Position numbers and translations under genes: made by a program. Source: an uncultured Faecalibacterium sp. (GTDB lineage: Bacteria; Bacillota; Clostridia; Oscillospirales; Ruminococcaceae). From it: DNA of 64,000 bases. Location: positions 42,602-106,601 of the forward strand of contig CALWZK010000002.1 of the NCBI GenBank assembly GCA_944386015.1, written 5' to 3'. Below, piece by piece: positions 1 through 8,811 of this stretch; the stretch's first letter is position 1, and each line of letters starts with the position of its first letter. The notes beneath the pieces were generated by a model. That model made no database searches. It was not told the origin of the DNA and worked only from the letters and a program-made list of their open reading frames with translations.

Positions 1-434
1 TGGACCACACCAAACTGATGCCCGGGATGTACCTGAGCCGCCAGGACGGGGACGTCCTGACCTGGGACATCCGGATGAAGCGGCCCAACCAGGGGGACTA
101 CCTGTCCACCGGCGCCGCCCACACCCTGGAGCACCTGTTTGCCACCTATGCCCGGAACAGTGCCTGGAGCCAGGGGGTCATCTATGTGGGCCCCATGGGC
201 TGCCGCACCGGCTTCTACCTGCTGACCCGGGGGCTGACCCCCGCCCAGGCTTTGGAGCTGACGGTGGACTCCTTCCGGTTCATGGCCGGCTACGACGGGC
301 CCATCCCCGGCGCCAGCGCCGCCGAGTGCGGCAACTGGCAGGATATGGACCTGCCCGCCGCCCGGGCCGAAGCTGCCGCCATGCTGCCGGTGCTGGAAGG
401 CCTCACCGCCGACCAGCTCCACTACAACGCGTAA
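1..434 (+). CDS. luxS: S-ribosylhomocysteine lyase LuxS (5' end cut by window)
   Basis: LuxS cleaves S-ribosylhomocysteine to homocysteine and DPD, the precursor of autoinducer-2, in the cytosol. The open frame is already running at base 3 (reads DHTKLMPGMYL), so the true start lies upstream and about 10-15 N-terminal residues are missing; 143 residues are visible. The metal site is intact: HTLEH gives two histidines and ECGN gives the cysteine ligand. The conserved GPMGCRTGFYLL segment carries the catalytic-loop cysteine. The gene ends in TAATAA and is followed at once by a strong terminator, so it is the last gene of its unit. Identification is secure from these motifs. Confidence 0.97.
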   Translation, partial: DHTKLMPGMYLSRQDGDVLTWDIRMKRPNQGDYLSTGAAHTLEHLFATYARNSAWSQGVIYVGPMGCRTGFYLLTRGLTPAQALELTVDSFRFMAGYDGPIPGASAAECGNWQDMDLPAARAEAAAMLPVLEGLTADQLHYNA

Positions 435-449
435 TAACGCAAAGCAAAA

Positions 450-481
450 CGCCTGCCGGTTTTCGCCGGCAGGCGTTTTTT
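450..481 (+). terminator. Rho-independent terminator after luxS
   Basis: A perfect 10-bp stem (CGCCTGCCGG / CCGGCAGGCG) with a 6-nt loop is followed by seven T. An A-rich 5' flank gives a shorter T-run on the minus strand, so it can also stop the converging GH31 transcript. Confidence 0.93.
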
Positions 482-572
482 GGGTTCCGGGGGCGCAAAA
501 AGACGCCCGGACGCACCTTTGCAGGATGATGCGCCCGGACGCCGGGAGGATGGCTGGGTAATGGAACTGTGG

Positions 573-3089
573 TTATGCTTCTTCCTTGGCCATGCCCACC
601 AGGTCGAACTTCTCGGTGGAGATCACCACGTCGTAGTTGTCATGGGCGGGTTTGGGGTACTTGACCCAGATGGTCCGGTCGGACATGTTGTAGTACCATG
701 CGCAGGGAGACTCGTCAAAGACCTCCCGCACGATGGTGCGGGGCACCGGCTGGCCGTCCACCGTCACCCAGTAGGCGCCCTTGGCCTTGCTGACCAGACG
801 GATGGTGAGGCTCTCCACCGTGTCGGCGTAGCTGCCCTCCTTGTGGAAGGAGACGGTGGTCCGATCGCCTGCCCTGACGTTGATCTCGGTGCGGGAGTAG
901 ACCCCCTTCTGGTAGTCCTGGGTGTGGCCGTCGTCGTCGTAGAGGACAAAGCTGGTGTCGGTCTCGGCGGCGATCAGCAGGTCCAGGTGCCGCAGGGTGT
1001 CCCGCAGGATGTGCTTGACGTCCTCGCTGGTGACAAACACGCCCGAGCCCCGCAGGAACATGGGGATGCTGCCCAGGTCCACAGGCAGCTGGATGGTCTG
1101 GCCGCCGGCATAGGGCCGCAGGTTGTCGTTCATGTCGTACCAGGTGCAGCCGGCGGGCAGGTAGATGGTGCGGGTCCGTGCACCTTTCTCCACCACATTG
1201 GCCACCAGCACGCTGCTGCCGTACAGGAAGGTCAGGTTCCGGTCGGTGTAGCAGGCGGGGTCGTCGGGGAACTCCAGGAACAGGGGCCGCATGGCGGGCA
1301 TGCCGGTCTGGTTGGCCTGGTACATCAGGGAGTACAGGTAAGGCAGCATCCGGTACCGCAGGGCGTAGGCCTGGCGGATGTATTCGTTGTTCTCCTCATA
1401 CATCCAGGGCTGGGTGACGGTGTTGTCGCTGTTGGCCGAGTTGAGGCAGAAACGGGGCTGGAAGATGCCGTTCTGGATCCACCGCAGCAGCAGCTCGGCC
1501 TCGGGGGCGCCGCCGGCAAAGCCGCCGATGTCGCAGCCCATGTTGGGGCAGCCCGACAGGCCCATCCCCAGGATGGTGGCAATGTTGAACTTGACGGTCC
1601 GCCAGTCGGTGAGGTTGTCGCCGCCCCACACCTGGGCGTAGCGCTGGATGCCCGCAAAGCCGGCCCGGTTGATGATGTAGGGCCGCTCGCCGGGATAAAC
1701 CTCGGCCAGGGCCTGCTTGCCCACATAGGCCATCAGGTTGGAGTGGAGGATCTTGAGCTCGGCCATGGTCCCCTTCTCGCCCTCAAAGTCGCACTGGGCG
1801 TTCCGGTCTTCCACACCGTCCATCTCGCAGTTGTCGTTCCAGACCGTCCTGGCCCCCAGTTTCAGGACGTTGTCCTCCAGCAGCTGTTTCCAGGTGTCGC
1901 GGCCGGCCTTGCCGGTGAAGTCAAAGAACCGGCCCTCGCCGCCCCACCAGCGGCCGTAGTAATCGCCGCTGCCATCGGGGGTCTTGACGAACACCCCGTT
2001 CTTCTCAAACAGGGGCATGTAGGGGTGGTTCTTCAGGATGCCCGGCTTGAGGTTGGGGATCACGTTGATGCCCATGCCGTTCATCTTGTCAAAGAAGCCC
2101 TTGGGGTCGGGGAACCGCTTGTGGTTCCAGTTGAAGACATACCGCAGGTTGTCCTCTTCCCCGCTGGTGTAGCCCGAGGCCAGCCAGAAATTGTCGATCA
2201 GCACGCCCTCTTTCTTGTGCTTGTCAATGACCTTGTAGATCTCCTGGTCGCAGTCCTGCTCCAGCTCGGCGTAGTACATGGTGGAGGCGCAGTACCCCAG
2301 GGACTGCTTGGTGGGCAGGGCCGGGCGGCCGGTCAGCTGGGTGTAGTGGTCCAGCACCTGGCCGATGGTGGGGCCGTTGAGGAAGAACAGGTCGATGTCG
2401 CCGCCGTCGGTCTGGTAGTAGCTGTAGCGCTCCCAGTAGCCCGAGATCTCCTGGCCCATGTCAAAGACGCTGTCGTAGGAGTTGTGGTAGAACAGGCCCA
2501 GGGCGTGGCGCTGCTGGTCGCTGATCCGGATGTAGAAGGGGATGTGCTTGTACATGGGGTCCCCAAACTCAGGGTCGTGGCCGATGGCGTCCTTGGGGGC
2601 CATCCGCATCCGGCGGCCCATCTTGTCCAGGTAGCCGGTCTTTTCGCCGAAGCCGAAGAAGTGGTCGTGGGCCGCGTCGATCTTGGAATAGTGGGACAGC
2701 CGGCCCAGCTGATCCTGCTCAAAGGCCCGCTCCCGCAGGTCGGCGTAGATCAGCTCCCCTGCTGCGGTGTACAGTTTGAAGGCCAGGGGGCACTTGTTCA
2801 TCACCAGGGTCAGGGTTTTGGTGCGGAAGGTCAGGGTCTTGCCGGTTTCCTCGCAGGGGATATCCAGCGGGGTGATCCGCACCCGCTCGTCCTTGAGCAT
2901 TTCATCCATCCGGTCAGGCCAGGCCGTGGTCACCAGGGTGTAAGATTCCTCCTTGAAGGCGCGGTCGAAGGAAACCCGCACCCGGATGATGTCGTCGGTC
3001 ATGAACACCAGCAGCACGTCGGCTGCGTCGCCATGGACCTTGTAGCCATTCTCGATTTTCTCAACAGACTGGAAGTGTTTGAGCAGCAT
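573..3089 (-). CDS. Glycoside hydrolase family 31 protein (first of tandem pair)
   Basis: This 838-residue protein is a retaining alpha-glycosidase of family GH31, without signal peptide or membrane segment, so it should act in the cytosol on imported sugars. The (beta/alpha)8 core spans roughly residues 255-580. The nucleophile loop reads WNDNCE with Asp419, and the acid/base loop reads YAQVWGGDN with Asp491. The usual GH31 nucleophile motif is W-x-D-M-N-E, so the Asn-Cys pair here is unusual and is shared by the neighbour. A C-terminal beta-rich domain follows from about 600. It lies 26 bp downstream of a paralogous GH31 gene in the same operon. Substrate (alpha-glucoside, alpha-xyloside or other) cannot be read from sequence alone. 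Confidence 0.9.
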   Translation of the reverse strand: MLLKHFQSVEKIENGYKVHGDAADVLLVFMTDDIIRVRVSFDRAFKEESYTLVTTAWPDRMDEMLKDERVRITPLDIPCEETGKTLTFRTKTLTLVMNKCPLAFKLYTAAGELIYADLRERAFEQDQLGRLSHYSKIDAAHDHFFGFGEKTGYLDKMGRRMRMAPKDAIGHDPEFGDPMYKHIPFYIRISDQQRHALGLFYHNSYDSVFDMGQEISGYWERYSYYQTDGGDIDLFFLNGPTIGQVLDHYTQLTGRPALPTKQSLGYCASTMYYAELEQDCDQEIYKVIDKHKKEGVLIDNFWLASGYTSGEEDNLRYVFNWNHKRFPDPKGFFDKMNGMGINVIPNLKPGILKNHPYMPLFEKNGVFVKTPDGSGDYYGRWWGGEGRFFDFTGKAGRDTWKQLLEDNVLKLGARTVWNDNCEMDGVEDRNAQCDFEGEKGTMAELKILHSNLMAYVGKQALAEVYPGERPYIINRAGFAGIQRYAQVWGGDNLTDWRTVKFNIATILGMGLSGCPNMGCDIGGFAGGAPEAELLLRWIQNGIFQPRFCLNSANSDNTVTQPWMYEENNEYIRQAYALRYRMLPYLYSLMYQANQTGMPAMRPLFLEFPDDPACYTDRNLTFLYGSSVLVANVVEKGARTRTIYLPAGCTWYDMNDNLRPYAGGQTIQLPVDLGSIPMFLRGSGVFVTSEDVKHILRDTLRHLDLLIAAETDTSFVLYDDDGHTQDYQKGVYSRTEINVRAGDRTTVSFHKEGSYADTVESLTIRLVSKAKGAYWVTVDGQPVPRTIVREVFDESPCAWYYNMSDRTIWVKYPKPAHDNYDVVISTEKFDLVGMAKEEA

Positions 3090-3115
3090 AACTGTTTTGT
3101 CCTTTTTCTTTTATA

Positions 3116-5608
3116 TTACATGCCGATCAGGTCGAAATCCTCGAAGGACACCGTCAGGGTGACATCCTTGCGGGGGTTGGCGTACTTGATCAGGACAGCC
3201 TTTTTGGTCTGGCTGTAGTACCAGCCTTCGGCGGCGGCCTCGAACTTGCGGCGGTTGAGGAAGTGCTCCAGCTTGCGGCCGTCCAGGGCCACCCAGAAGG
3301 GGCTGCGGTCCTTGCGGACCATCTCCACCATCACCCGCTCCACAAAGTCGGTGTAGCTGCCCTCGGCGGCAAAGTCCACCTTCACCACGTCGGTGCCCGA
3401 CACATGGATGCTGGTCTTGCGGCAGACGCCGTTCTCAAAGTCGTTGGTGACGCCGTCGTCATCGTAGAGGGTGTAGGTGCGGTCGCCGGCGGGGATCACA
3501 GTCAGGTGCAGGTCGGTCATGTGGTCGTTGGCCATGCTCATCAGCTGGTTGTCGGCCATGGGGACGATGGCGCCCTCCCGCAGGAACATGGGGATGGAGC
3601 TCATATCCACCGGGATCTCGATGGTCTGGCCGCCCTCGTAGCAGGTGAAGTGGTTGTTCCAGTCGTACCACTTGGAGCCGGCGGGCAGGTAGACCTTCCA
3701 GGTCCTGGCGCCGGGCTCCAGCACGTTGGCCACCAGGATATCCCGGCCGAACATGAACAGGAAGCTCTCGTCGTAGACCTTGGGGTCATCCTGGAACTCA
3801 TACACCAGGGGCCGCATGATGGGTGCGCCGGTCTGGTGGGCCTCGTACTCAGCCGAGTACAGGTAGGGGGTGAAGCGGTACCGCAGCAGGATGGCGTCCC
3901 GGATCAGGCCGGCCGAGCCGCGGTACATCCAGGGCTCGGTGACGGTGTTGTCGTTGCTGGCCGAGTGGATGGAGAACCGGGCCTGGAAGATGCCGTTCTG
4001 GACCCAGCGGACAAACAGCTCCTCCTCGGGGGCGGGGCCGTGGAAGCCGCCGATGTCGGCGCCCTCATTGGGCTGGCCCGACAGGCCCATGCCGGTGATG
4101 ATAGGGATGTTGTAGCGCAGGGTCTTCCAGCTGGTGAAGTTGTCGCCGCACCAGGTCTGGGCGTATTTCTGGATGCCGGAGGAACCGCTGCGGCAGACGA
4201 TGTAGGGGCGGGCCTTGGGGTTGTGCTCCACCACGGCCTCGGCGCCCAGCTTGCACATCAGGGTGCTCATCAGGGGCTTCAGCTGGCCGATGGTGCCGCC
4301 CTTGCCGTCAAAGCAGCAGCGGCTGTCCTTGTCCAGCAGGCTGTCGTATTCGCAGTTGTCGTCCCACACCGAGTCGGTGCCCACGTCGATGATGTTGGCG
4401 GTCAGGTATTCCTTCCAGGCTTTGCGGCCCTCGGGGCTGGTGTAGTCCCAGAAAGCGCCGTCGCCGCCCCACCATTTGCCTACGGCATAGGTGTCCTCCT
4501 GGGAGTCCTTCACAAAGACGCCCTTCTGGGCGAATTCATCGAACCAGGGGTGGCACAGCAGGACGCCGGGCTTGACGTTGGGCACGTTCTGGGCGCCCTT
4601 TTCGTTCATGGCGGCAAAGTAGGCCCTGGGGTCCTTGAAGCGGTCGGTGTTCCAGACAAAGACGCAGCGCTTGTTGTTGTAGCTGGTGTAGCCGGAGGAC
4701 AGGTGGAAGCCGTCGATGGGGAAGCCTTCCTCCTTGATGGTGTCGATGAAGTCCAGCACGGCGTCGTCGCTGTCCTTCTCCAGCTCGGGGTAGTACATGG
4801 AGGAGCCCTGGTAGCCCAGTGCCCGCTTGGGCAGCAGGGCCGGGCGGCCGGTCAGCAGGGTGTAGTTGTCCACCACTTTGGCAATGCTGCCGCCTGCCAG
4901 CAGGAACATGTCGATGTCGCCGCCGTCAGCCTGCCAGTAGGTGTAGCGGGACCAGTAGTTGCTTTTCTCGCAGCCCATGTTGAAGACAGACTCGTAGAAG
5001 TTGTGGTAGAACACGCCCGCGGCCTTGTGGGTGGAGCGGGACAGCTGGATGTAGAAGGGGATGTGCTTGTAGAGGGTGTCCATCTTTTCGGCGTCATAGC
5101 CCATGGCGTCGGTGGCACGCTCCCGCAGGAAGGTCTTGTTCTTGTTCAGCAGGCCCGCCTTTTCGCCAAAGCCGTAGTAGCAGTCGTCCTCGTTCATGGC
5201 GCTGTAGTGGGTCACCCGGCGGTTGGAATCCAGGGTGTAGGGGGTGCCGGCCAGGTCGCTGTACAGCAGATCCCCCTCCTTGTCATACAGCTTGAAGCAC
5301 AGGGGCGAGCGGTCCACCTCCAGCCGGACGGCTGCCGTCTGGAAGGTATAGCCGCCGTCCGTCTCGGTGACCTGGGGCTGCACCGGCTCCAGCCGGGTCC
5401 GCTCCCTGGGGAACAGGCCGTCCAGCCGGTCCTCCCAGGCGGTGGTGGACAGGACGTAGGATTCTTCTGCCAGCTCCTTGTCAAAGGACACCCGCACCCG
5501 GACGATCTCGTCGGTGACAAAGCATACTTTGATATCTGCGCAGTTGGTGTGGAACAGGAACGCGCCGTCCCGCTGCTCCATGGACTGAATTTCCTTGCAA
5601 AGATACAT
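3116..5608 (-). CDS. Glycoside hydrolase family 31 protein (second of tandem pair)
   Basis: This 830-residue GH31 enzyme is clearly paralogous to the downstream gene along its whole length. The nucleophile loop is WDDNCE (Asp417) and the acid/base loop is YAQTWCGDN (Asp489). No signal peptide is present, so it is cytosolic. The frame is open 21 codons further upstream, but the ATG at 5608 is preferred: AAAGGAG lies eight bases before it, and a promoter overlaps the longer frame. It is first in a two-gene operon with its own promoter, downstream of the TRAP transporter genes and separated from them by a terminator. Keeping two divergent copies suggests two linkages or two aglycones of one imported substrate (inference). 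Confidence 0.9.
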   Translation of the reverse strand: MYLCKEIQSMEQRDGAFLFHTNCADIKVCFVTDEIVRVRVSFDKELAEESYVLSTTAWEDRLDGLFPRERTRLEPVQPQVTETDGGYTFQTAAVRLEVDRSPLCFKLYDKEGDLLYSDLAGTPYTLDSNRRVTHYSAMNEDDCYYGFGEKAGLLNKNKTFLRERATDAMGYDAEKMDTLYKHIPFYIQLSRSTHKAAGVFYHNFYESVFNMGCEKSNYWSRYTYWQADGGDIDMFLLAGGSIAKVVDNYTLLTGRPALLPKRALGYQGSSMYYPELEKDSDDAVLDFIDTIKEEGFPIDGFHLSSGYTSYNNKRCVFVWNTDRFKDPRAYFAAMNEKGAQNVPNVKPGVLLCHPWFDEFAQKGVFVKDSQEDTYAVGKWWGGDGAFWDYTSPEGRKAWKEYLTANIIDVGTDSVWDDNCEYDSLLDKDSRCCFDGKGGTIGQLKPLMSTLMCKLGAEAVVEHNPKARPYIVCRSGSSGIQKYAQTWCGDNFTSWKTLRYNIPIITGMGLSGQPNEGADIGGFHGPAPEEELFVRWVQNGIFQARFSIHSASNDNTVTEPWMYRGSAGLIRDAILLRYRFTPYLYSAEYEAHQTGAPIMRPLVYEFQDDPKVYDESFLFMFGRDILVANVLEPGARTWKVYLPAGSKWYDWNNHFTCYEGGQTIEIPVDMSSIPMFLREGAIVPMADNQLMSMANDHMTDLHLTVIPAGDRTYTLYDDDGVTNDFENGVCRKTSIHVSGTDVVKVDFAAEGSYTDFVERVMVEMVRKDRSPFWVALDGRKLEHFLNRRKFEAAAEGWYYSQTKKAVLIKYANPRKDVTLTVSFEDFDLIGM

Positions 5609-5647
5609 GGGGTTGCTCCTTTCGGGGGGATTGGGATGTTCGATGCC

Positions 5648-5676
5648 AGTATAGCACACCGGCACCGCCATGAAAA
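5648..5676 (-). promoter_or_regulatory. Sigma-A-type promoter for the GH31 pair
   Basis: On the minus strand TTTTCA-N17-TATACT ends about 40 bases before the ATG at 5608. The -35 overlaps the T-run of the terminator behind dctM, so the GH31 genes can be expressed apart from the transporter. Confidence 0.6.
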
Positions 5677-5713
5677 AGGCCCCCGACCATTTGCCGGGCA
5701 GATAGTCAGGGGC
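5672..5713 (-). terminator. Terminator between dctM and the GH31 genes
   Basis: A 9-bp stem at 5679-5687 / 5705-5713 with one G-U pair is followed on the minus strand by CTTTTTC. On the plus strand the same pair is a C-A mismatch, so the terminator is oriented for minus-strand transcripts. Confidence 0.75.
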
Positions 5714-5762
5714 TCTTGTCGGTAACCAGCGGCCTGGGCCGCCAAAGGAGTAAAAAGCTTGT

Positions 5763-7079
5763 TTATGCCCACCAGAAGGTGTCCACCAGGCCGGTCAGGT
5801 AAGGCACGATCATGGGGATGGCCGGGATGTAAGTAATGAGGAACAGGGCCACCACCATGCCGCAGAACAGCGGGATGATGTACTTGGTGACGCCTTCGAT
5901 CTTGACCTTGGCGACGCCGCATCCGACGAACAGGCAGGAGCCGACGGGCGGCGTGACCGAGCCGATGCCGAGGTTGGTGATGAGCATCAGGCCGAAGTGG
6001 ACCGGGCTCATGCCGATGCTGGTGGCGATGGGCAGGAAGATCGGGGTGAAGATCAGGACGGCGGGGGTCAGGTCCAGGAAGCAGCCCATGATGAGCAGGA
6101 ACACGTTCATGATGAGCAGGATGACGTAGCGGTTGTTGGAGATGCTCATCAGGCCCTCGCTGATGGCGGCGGGGATGCCCGAGTAGGACATGACGTAGGA
6201 CATGATGGAGGACGCCGCGATCAGGAAGAGGATGGTGGCCGAGCTCTTCATGGTGTCGGCCAGCATATCGTAGAAGGTCTTGAAGGTGATCTCGCGGTAG
6301 AGGACGGCCAGCAGCAGGCAGTACAGGCACATGACCACACCGGCCTCGGTGGCGGTGAAGAAGCCGCCCAAAATGCCGCCCATGACGATGATGACGGCCA
6401 GCAGGGACGGGATCGCGTCGATCCAGATCTTGACGGCGGGGTCCTCCTCCTTGACGGTGGAGGCCTTATAGCCCTTCTTGACGGCCAGGTAGATAGTCAG
6501 GGCACCCACGCACAGGCCCAGCAGGATGCCGGTCAGGTAGCCGCCCATGAACAGGGCTGCCACCGAGACGCCGCCGGCGGTGATGGAGTAAAGGATCAGC
6601 GGGCCGGACGGGGGGATCAGGATGCCGGTGGGGGCCGAGCAGATGTTGACGGCGGCGGAGAAGTTGGGGTCGTAGCCTTCCTCTGCCTCCAGGGGGCTCA
6701 GGATGGAGCCCATGGCCGAGGTGGCGGCCACCGAAGAACCCGAGACGGCGCCGAAGAACATGTTGGCCAGCACGTTGGTGGCGGCCAGGTAGCCGGGGAT
6801 GCGGCCCACCAGCAGGCGGGCCAGCCGGATCAGGCGGCGGGCGATGCCGCCCTTATTCATGATGTTGCCGCCCAGGGTGAAGAAGGGCAGGGCCAGCAGC
6901 GAGAAGGAATCCAGGCCCGAGAAGCAGCGCTGGGCTGCGATCAGGGCGAAGATGTCAGCGGGCATGCTGAACAGGGCGGTGATGACCGAAGCAATGCCGA
7001 TGCCCGCCGAGATGGGGACGCCGGCCAGCAGCATCACAAAGAAGGAGCCGAACAGGCTCAGGGTTGCCTGGATGACCAT
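5763..7079 (-). CDS. dctM: TRAP transporter large permease DctM
   Basis: This 438-residue integral membrane protein is the large subunit of a tripartite ATP-independent periplasmic-type transporter, which drives solute uptake with an ion gradient. It has about twelve hydrophobic segments and typical DctM stretches such as FGAVSGSSVAATSAMGS, APTGILIPPSGPLI and TNLGIGSVTPPVG. Its start overlaps the stop of dctQ (TGATG), showing tight translational coupling. Together with dctQ and dctP it makes a complete transporter. TRAP systems usually carry carboxylates or sialic acid-like acids; adjacency to two GH31 genes suggests an acidic or glycosidic substrate here (inference). Confidence 0.94.
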   Translation of the reverse strand: MVIQATLSLFGSFFVMLLAGVPISAGIGIASVITALFSMPADIFALIAAQRCFSGLDSFSLLALPFFTLGGNIMNKGGIARRLIRLARLLVGRIPGYLAATNVLANMFFGAVSGSSVAATSAMGSILSPLEAEEGYDPNFSAAVNICSAPTGILIPPSGPLILYSITAGGVSVAALFMGGYLTGILLGLCVGALTIYLAVKKGYKASTVKEEDPAVKIWIDAIPSLLAVIIVMGGILGGFFTATEAGVVMCLYCLLLAVLYREITFKTFYDMLADTMKSSATILFLIAASSIMSYVMSYSGIPAAISEGLMSISNNRYVILLIMNVFLLIMGCFLDLTPAVLIFTPIFLPIATSIGMSPVHFGLMLITNLGIGSVTPPVGSCLFVGCGVAKVKIEGVTKYIIPLFCGMVVALFLITYIPAIPMIVPYLTGLVDTFWWA

Positions 7080-7558
7080 CAGTGTTTGCCTCCTTTCGAC
7101 TCACTCAGAAGCTGGACGTACTTGAGGATGCGTGCCAGCACGATGAAGACGCCCGAGATGGGCAGGATCGAATACAGGAAGGTGAAGGGCAGGTGCATGA
7201 CCGAAGAAATGTTCAGCGCATTCATGGACAGCTTGAGCCCGCCGTAGATAAAGACGTAGCAGACAAAGAACAGGGTGGCTGCCTCGATGAAGATATTCAG
7301 CACCACGGCAGCGGCGCCCTTCACCCGGCCCTTGACCAGGTCCAGGGAGAGGTGCTCGTCCCGGTAGAAGCAGTAGGCCGAGCCGATCAGGGAGGCCCAG
7401 ATCAGCACGTAGCGCAGGAACTCATCGGTAAAAGTGGAGGGATTACCCAGCACCATGCGGCTGAAGATCTGCCAGGTGCCGCCCGCCAGCAGGGCGAACA
7501 TGGACAGGGCCATCAGGAAACGCATGACGGTGTCCAGAACTTTTTCAAAATGTTTCAC
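7079..7558 (-). CDS. dctQ: TRAP transporter small permease DctQ
   Basis: This 159-residue membrane protein has four hydrophobic segments and fits the DctQ family in length and in the TDEFLRY and FYRDEHLSLD motifs. It bridges the binding protein and the DctM channel. It lies between dctP (66 bp upstream) and dctM (1-bp overlap). The 66-bp gap after dctP holds GC-rich sequence with no clear terminator, so the three genes should form one transcript. Confidence 0.92.
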   Translation of the reverse strand: MKHFEKVLDTVMRFLMALSMFALLAGGTWQIFSRMVLGNPSTFTDEFLRYVLIWASLIGSAYCFYRDEHLSLDLVKGRVKGAAAVVLNIFIEAATLFFVCYVFIYGGLKLSMNALNISSVMHLPFTFLYSILPISGVFIVLARILKYVQLLSESKGGKH

Positions 7559-7624
7559 AGTCTCATCTCCTCATTTGTAGGCGCAGCTCCGCAGGGCCGC
7601 GCCGGGCGCAGATTGGCCGGCTGC

Positions 7625-8650
7625 TCAGACAGCCGCCTGCTGAATCCGCTGCACATAGGCGTACACATCGGGCGAGTTGGCCTCAAGATCGGTATAAATG
7701 GACTGGCAGGCTTCCTGGAAGGCGGGCAGGTCCACATCGTAGATCAGCTCGACGCCCTTCTCCTGGGCGGCGGTCAGGACCTCGTCCTCAAACTCGGCCC
7801 AGGCGGTCTTGTAGTCCTCGGTCATGGACCGGGCGCAGGCGGTCATCACTTCCCGCTGATGGTCGGACATGGCGTTCCAGATCTTGGTGGACATCAGCAG
7901 AATGTCGGGGATGCGGGTGTGCTCGTCGAAGCAGTAGTACTTGGTGACGTCGGCGTGGTCCCGCAGGGCGGTGACGTTGTTCTCGGCGCCGTCGATGACG
8001 CCCTGCTGCATGGCGGTGTAGATCTCGGAGTAGCTGGTGACGGTGGCCGAACCGCCCAGAGCCTTCATCATGTTGATGGCCATCTGGGAATCCATGGTGC
8101 GGATCTTCAGGCCCTTCAGGTCGGCGGGCTCATGGATGGCCTTGTTGGCGGTGTAGAAGGAGCGGGCGCCGGAATCCATCCAGGTCAGGCCCATGAAGCC
8201 CTTGTCCTCGGTGAGCTTGTACAGGTCCTGGGCGATCTCGCCGTCCATGACGTTGTAGTAGTGCTCCTGGTCATTGAAGACGTAGGGCACCGACAGGACG
8301 TTCCACTCGTTCTGGAAGTTGCCCAGGGTGGAAGCCGAGACCTTTGCCATATCCAGAGCCCCTGCACGGATCTGGGTGATGTTGTCCACTTCGCTGCCCA
8401 GGGTGGCGTTGGGGAAAATCTGGATGTCCACCGAGCCGTTGGTCTGCTCCCGAACATTCTCGGCAAAGCCGGTCAGGGCGATGTGGACGGCGTGGTCCTC
8501 GGCCAGGCCGTGAGAGAGGGTCAGGTGAAAGGTTTGCTCTTCACCGCTGGCCTGGGCAGCCTGCTGGCCGCTGCAGCCAGCCAGGGCGCCGGCCGCAGCC
8601 ACAGCGCCCAGGGCCGTCAAAAAATTACGGCGGGAAATCAGTTTCTTCAT
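7625..8650 (-). CDS. dctP: TRAP transporter substrate-binding lipoprotein DctP
   Basis: This 341-residue extracellular solute receptor belongs to the DctP family. The N-terminus reads MKKLISRRNFLTALG with a hydrophobic stretch and a LAGC lipobox, so it is a lipoprotein; SRRNFL also fits a twin-arginine export motif. Family stretches include ITQIRAGALDMAKVS, WMDSGARSFY and GLKIRTMDS. The longer frame begins eight codons upstream, but those codons contain the AAAGGAGG ribosome site, so the ATG at 8650 is the start. No strong promoter was found in the 160 bp before it, so it may be cotranscribed with the YcxB-like gene. Confidence 0.93.
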   Translation of the reverse strand: MKKLISRRNFLTALGAVAAAGALAGCSGQQAAQASGEEQTFHLTLSHGLAEDHAVHIALTGFAENVREQTNGSVDIQIFPNATLGSEVDNITQIRAGALDMAKVSASTLGNFQNEWNVLSVPYVFNDQEHYYNVMDGEIAQDLYKLTEDKGFMGLTWMDSGARSFYTANKAIHEPADLKGLKIRTMDSQMAINMMKALGGSATVTSYSEIYTAMQQGVIDGAENNVTALRDHADVTKYYCFDEHTRIPDILLMSTKIWNAMSDHQREVMTACARSMTEDYKTAWAEFEDEVLTAAQEKGVELIYDVDLPAFQEACQSIYTDLEANSPDVYAYVQRIQQAAV

Positions 8651-8811
8651 TGGAATACATAACCTCCTTTTCACTTGCGGCCCACCGCAGAGAGCCGCAC
8701 TCCAACTTTCCTTCTGTCTTTTTCTTCCTCCTCTCCCTGTGAGATGAATCTATCCAAAGCGGCCCGGGACCGGGGCATGCAGCCGCCGCATCCCTCCAGG
8801 CGCAATGAGAC

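Noticed and set aside
480..3218. Long plus-strand frame (912 codons) opposite the first GH31 gene, and a similar one at 3263-5725
   Set aside because: Both are antisense shadows produced by GC-rich third codon positions. They have no family motifs, no ribosome site, and low-complexity Val/Gly/His composition.
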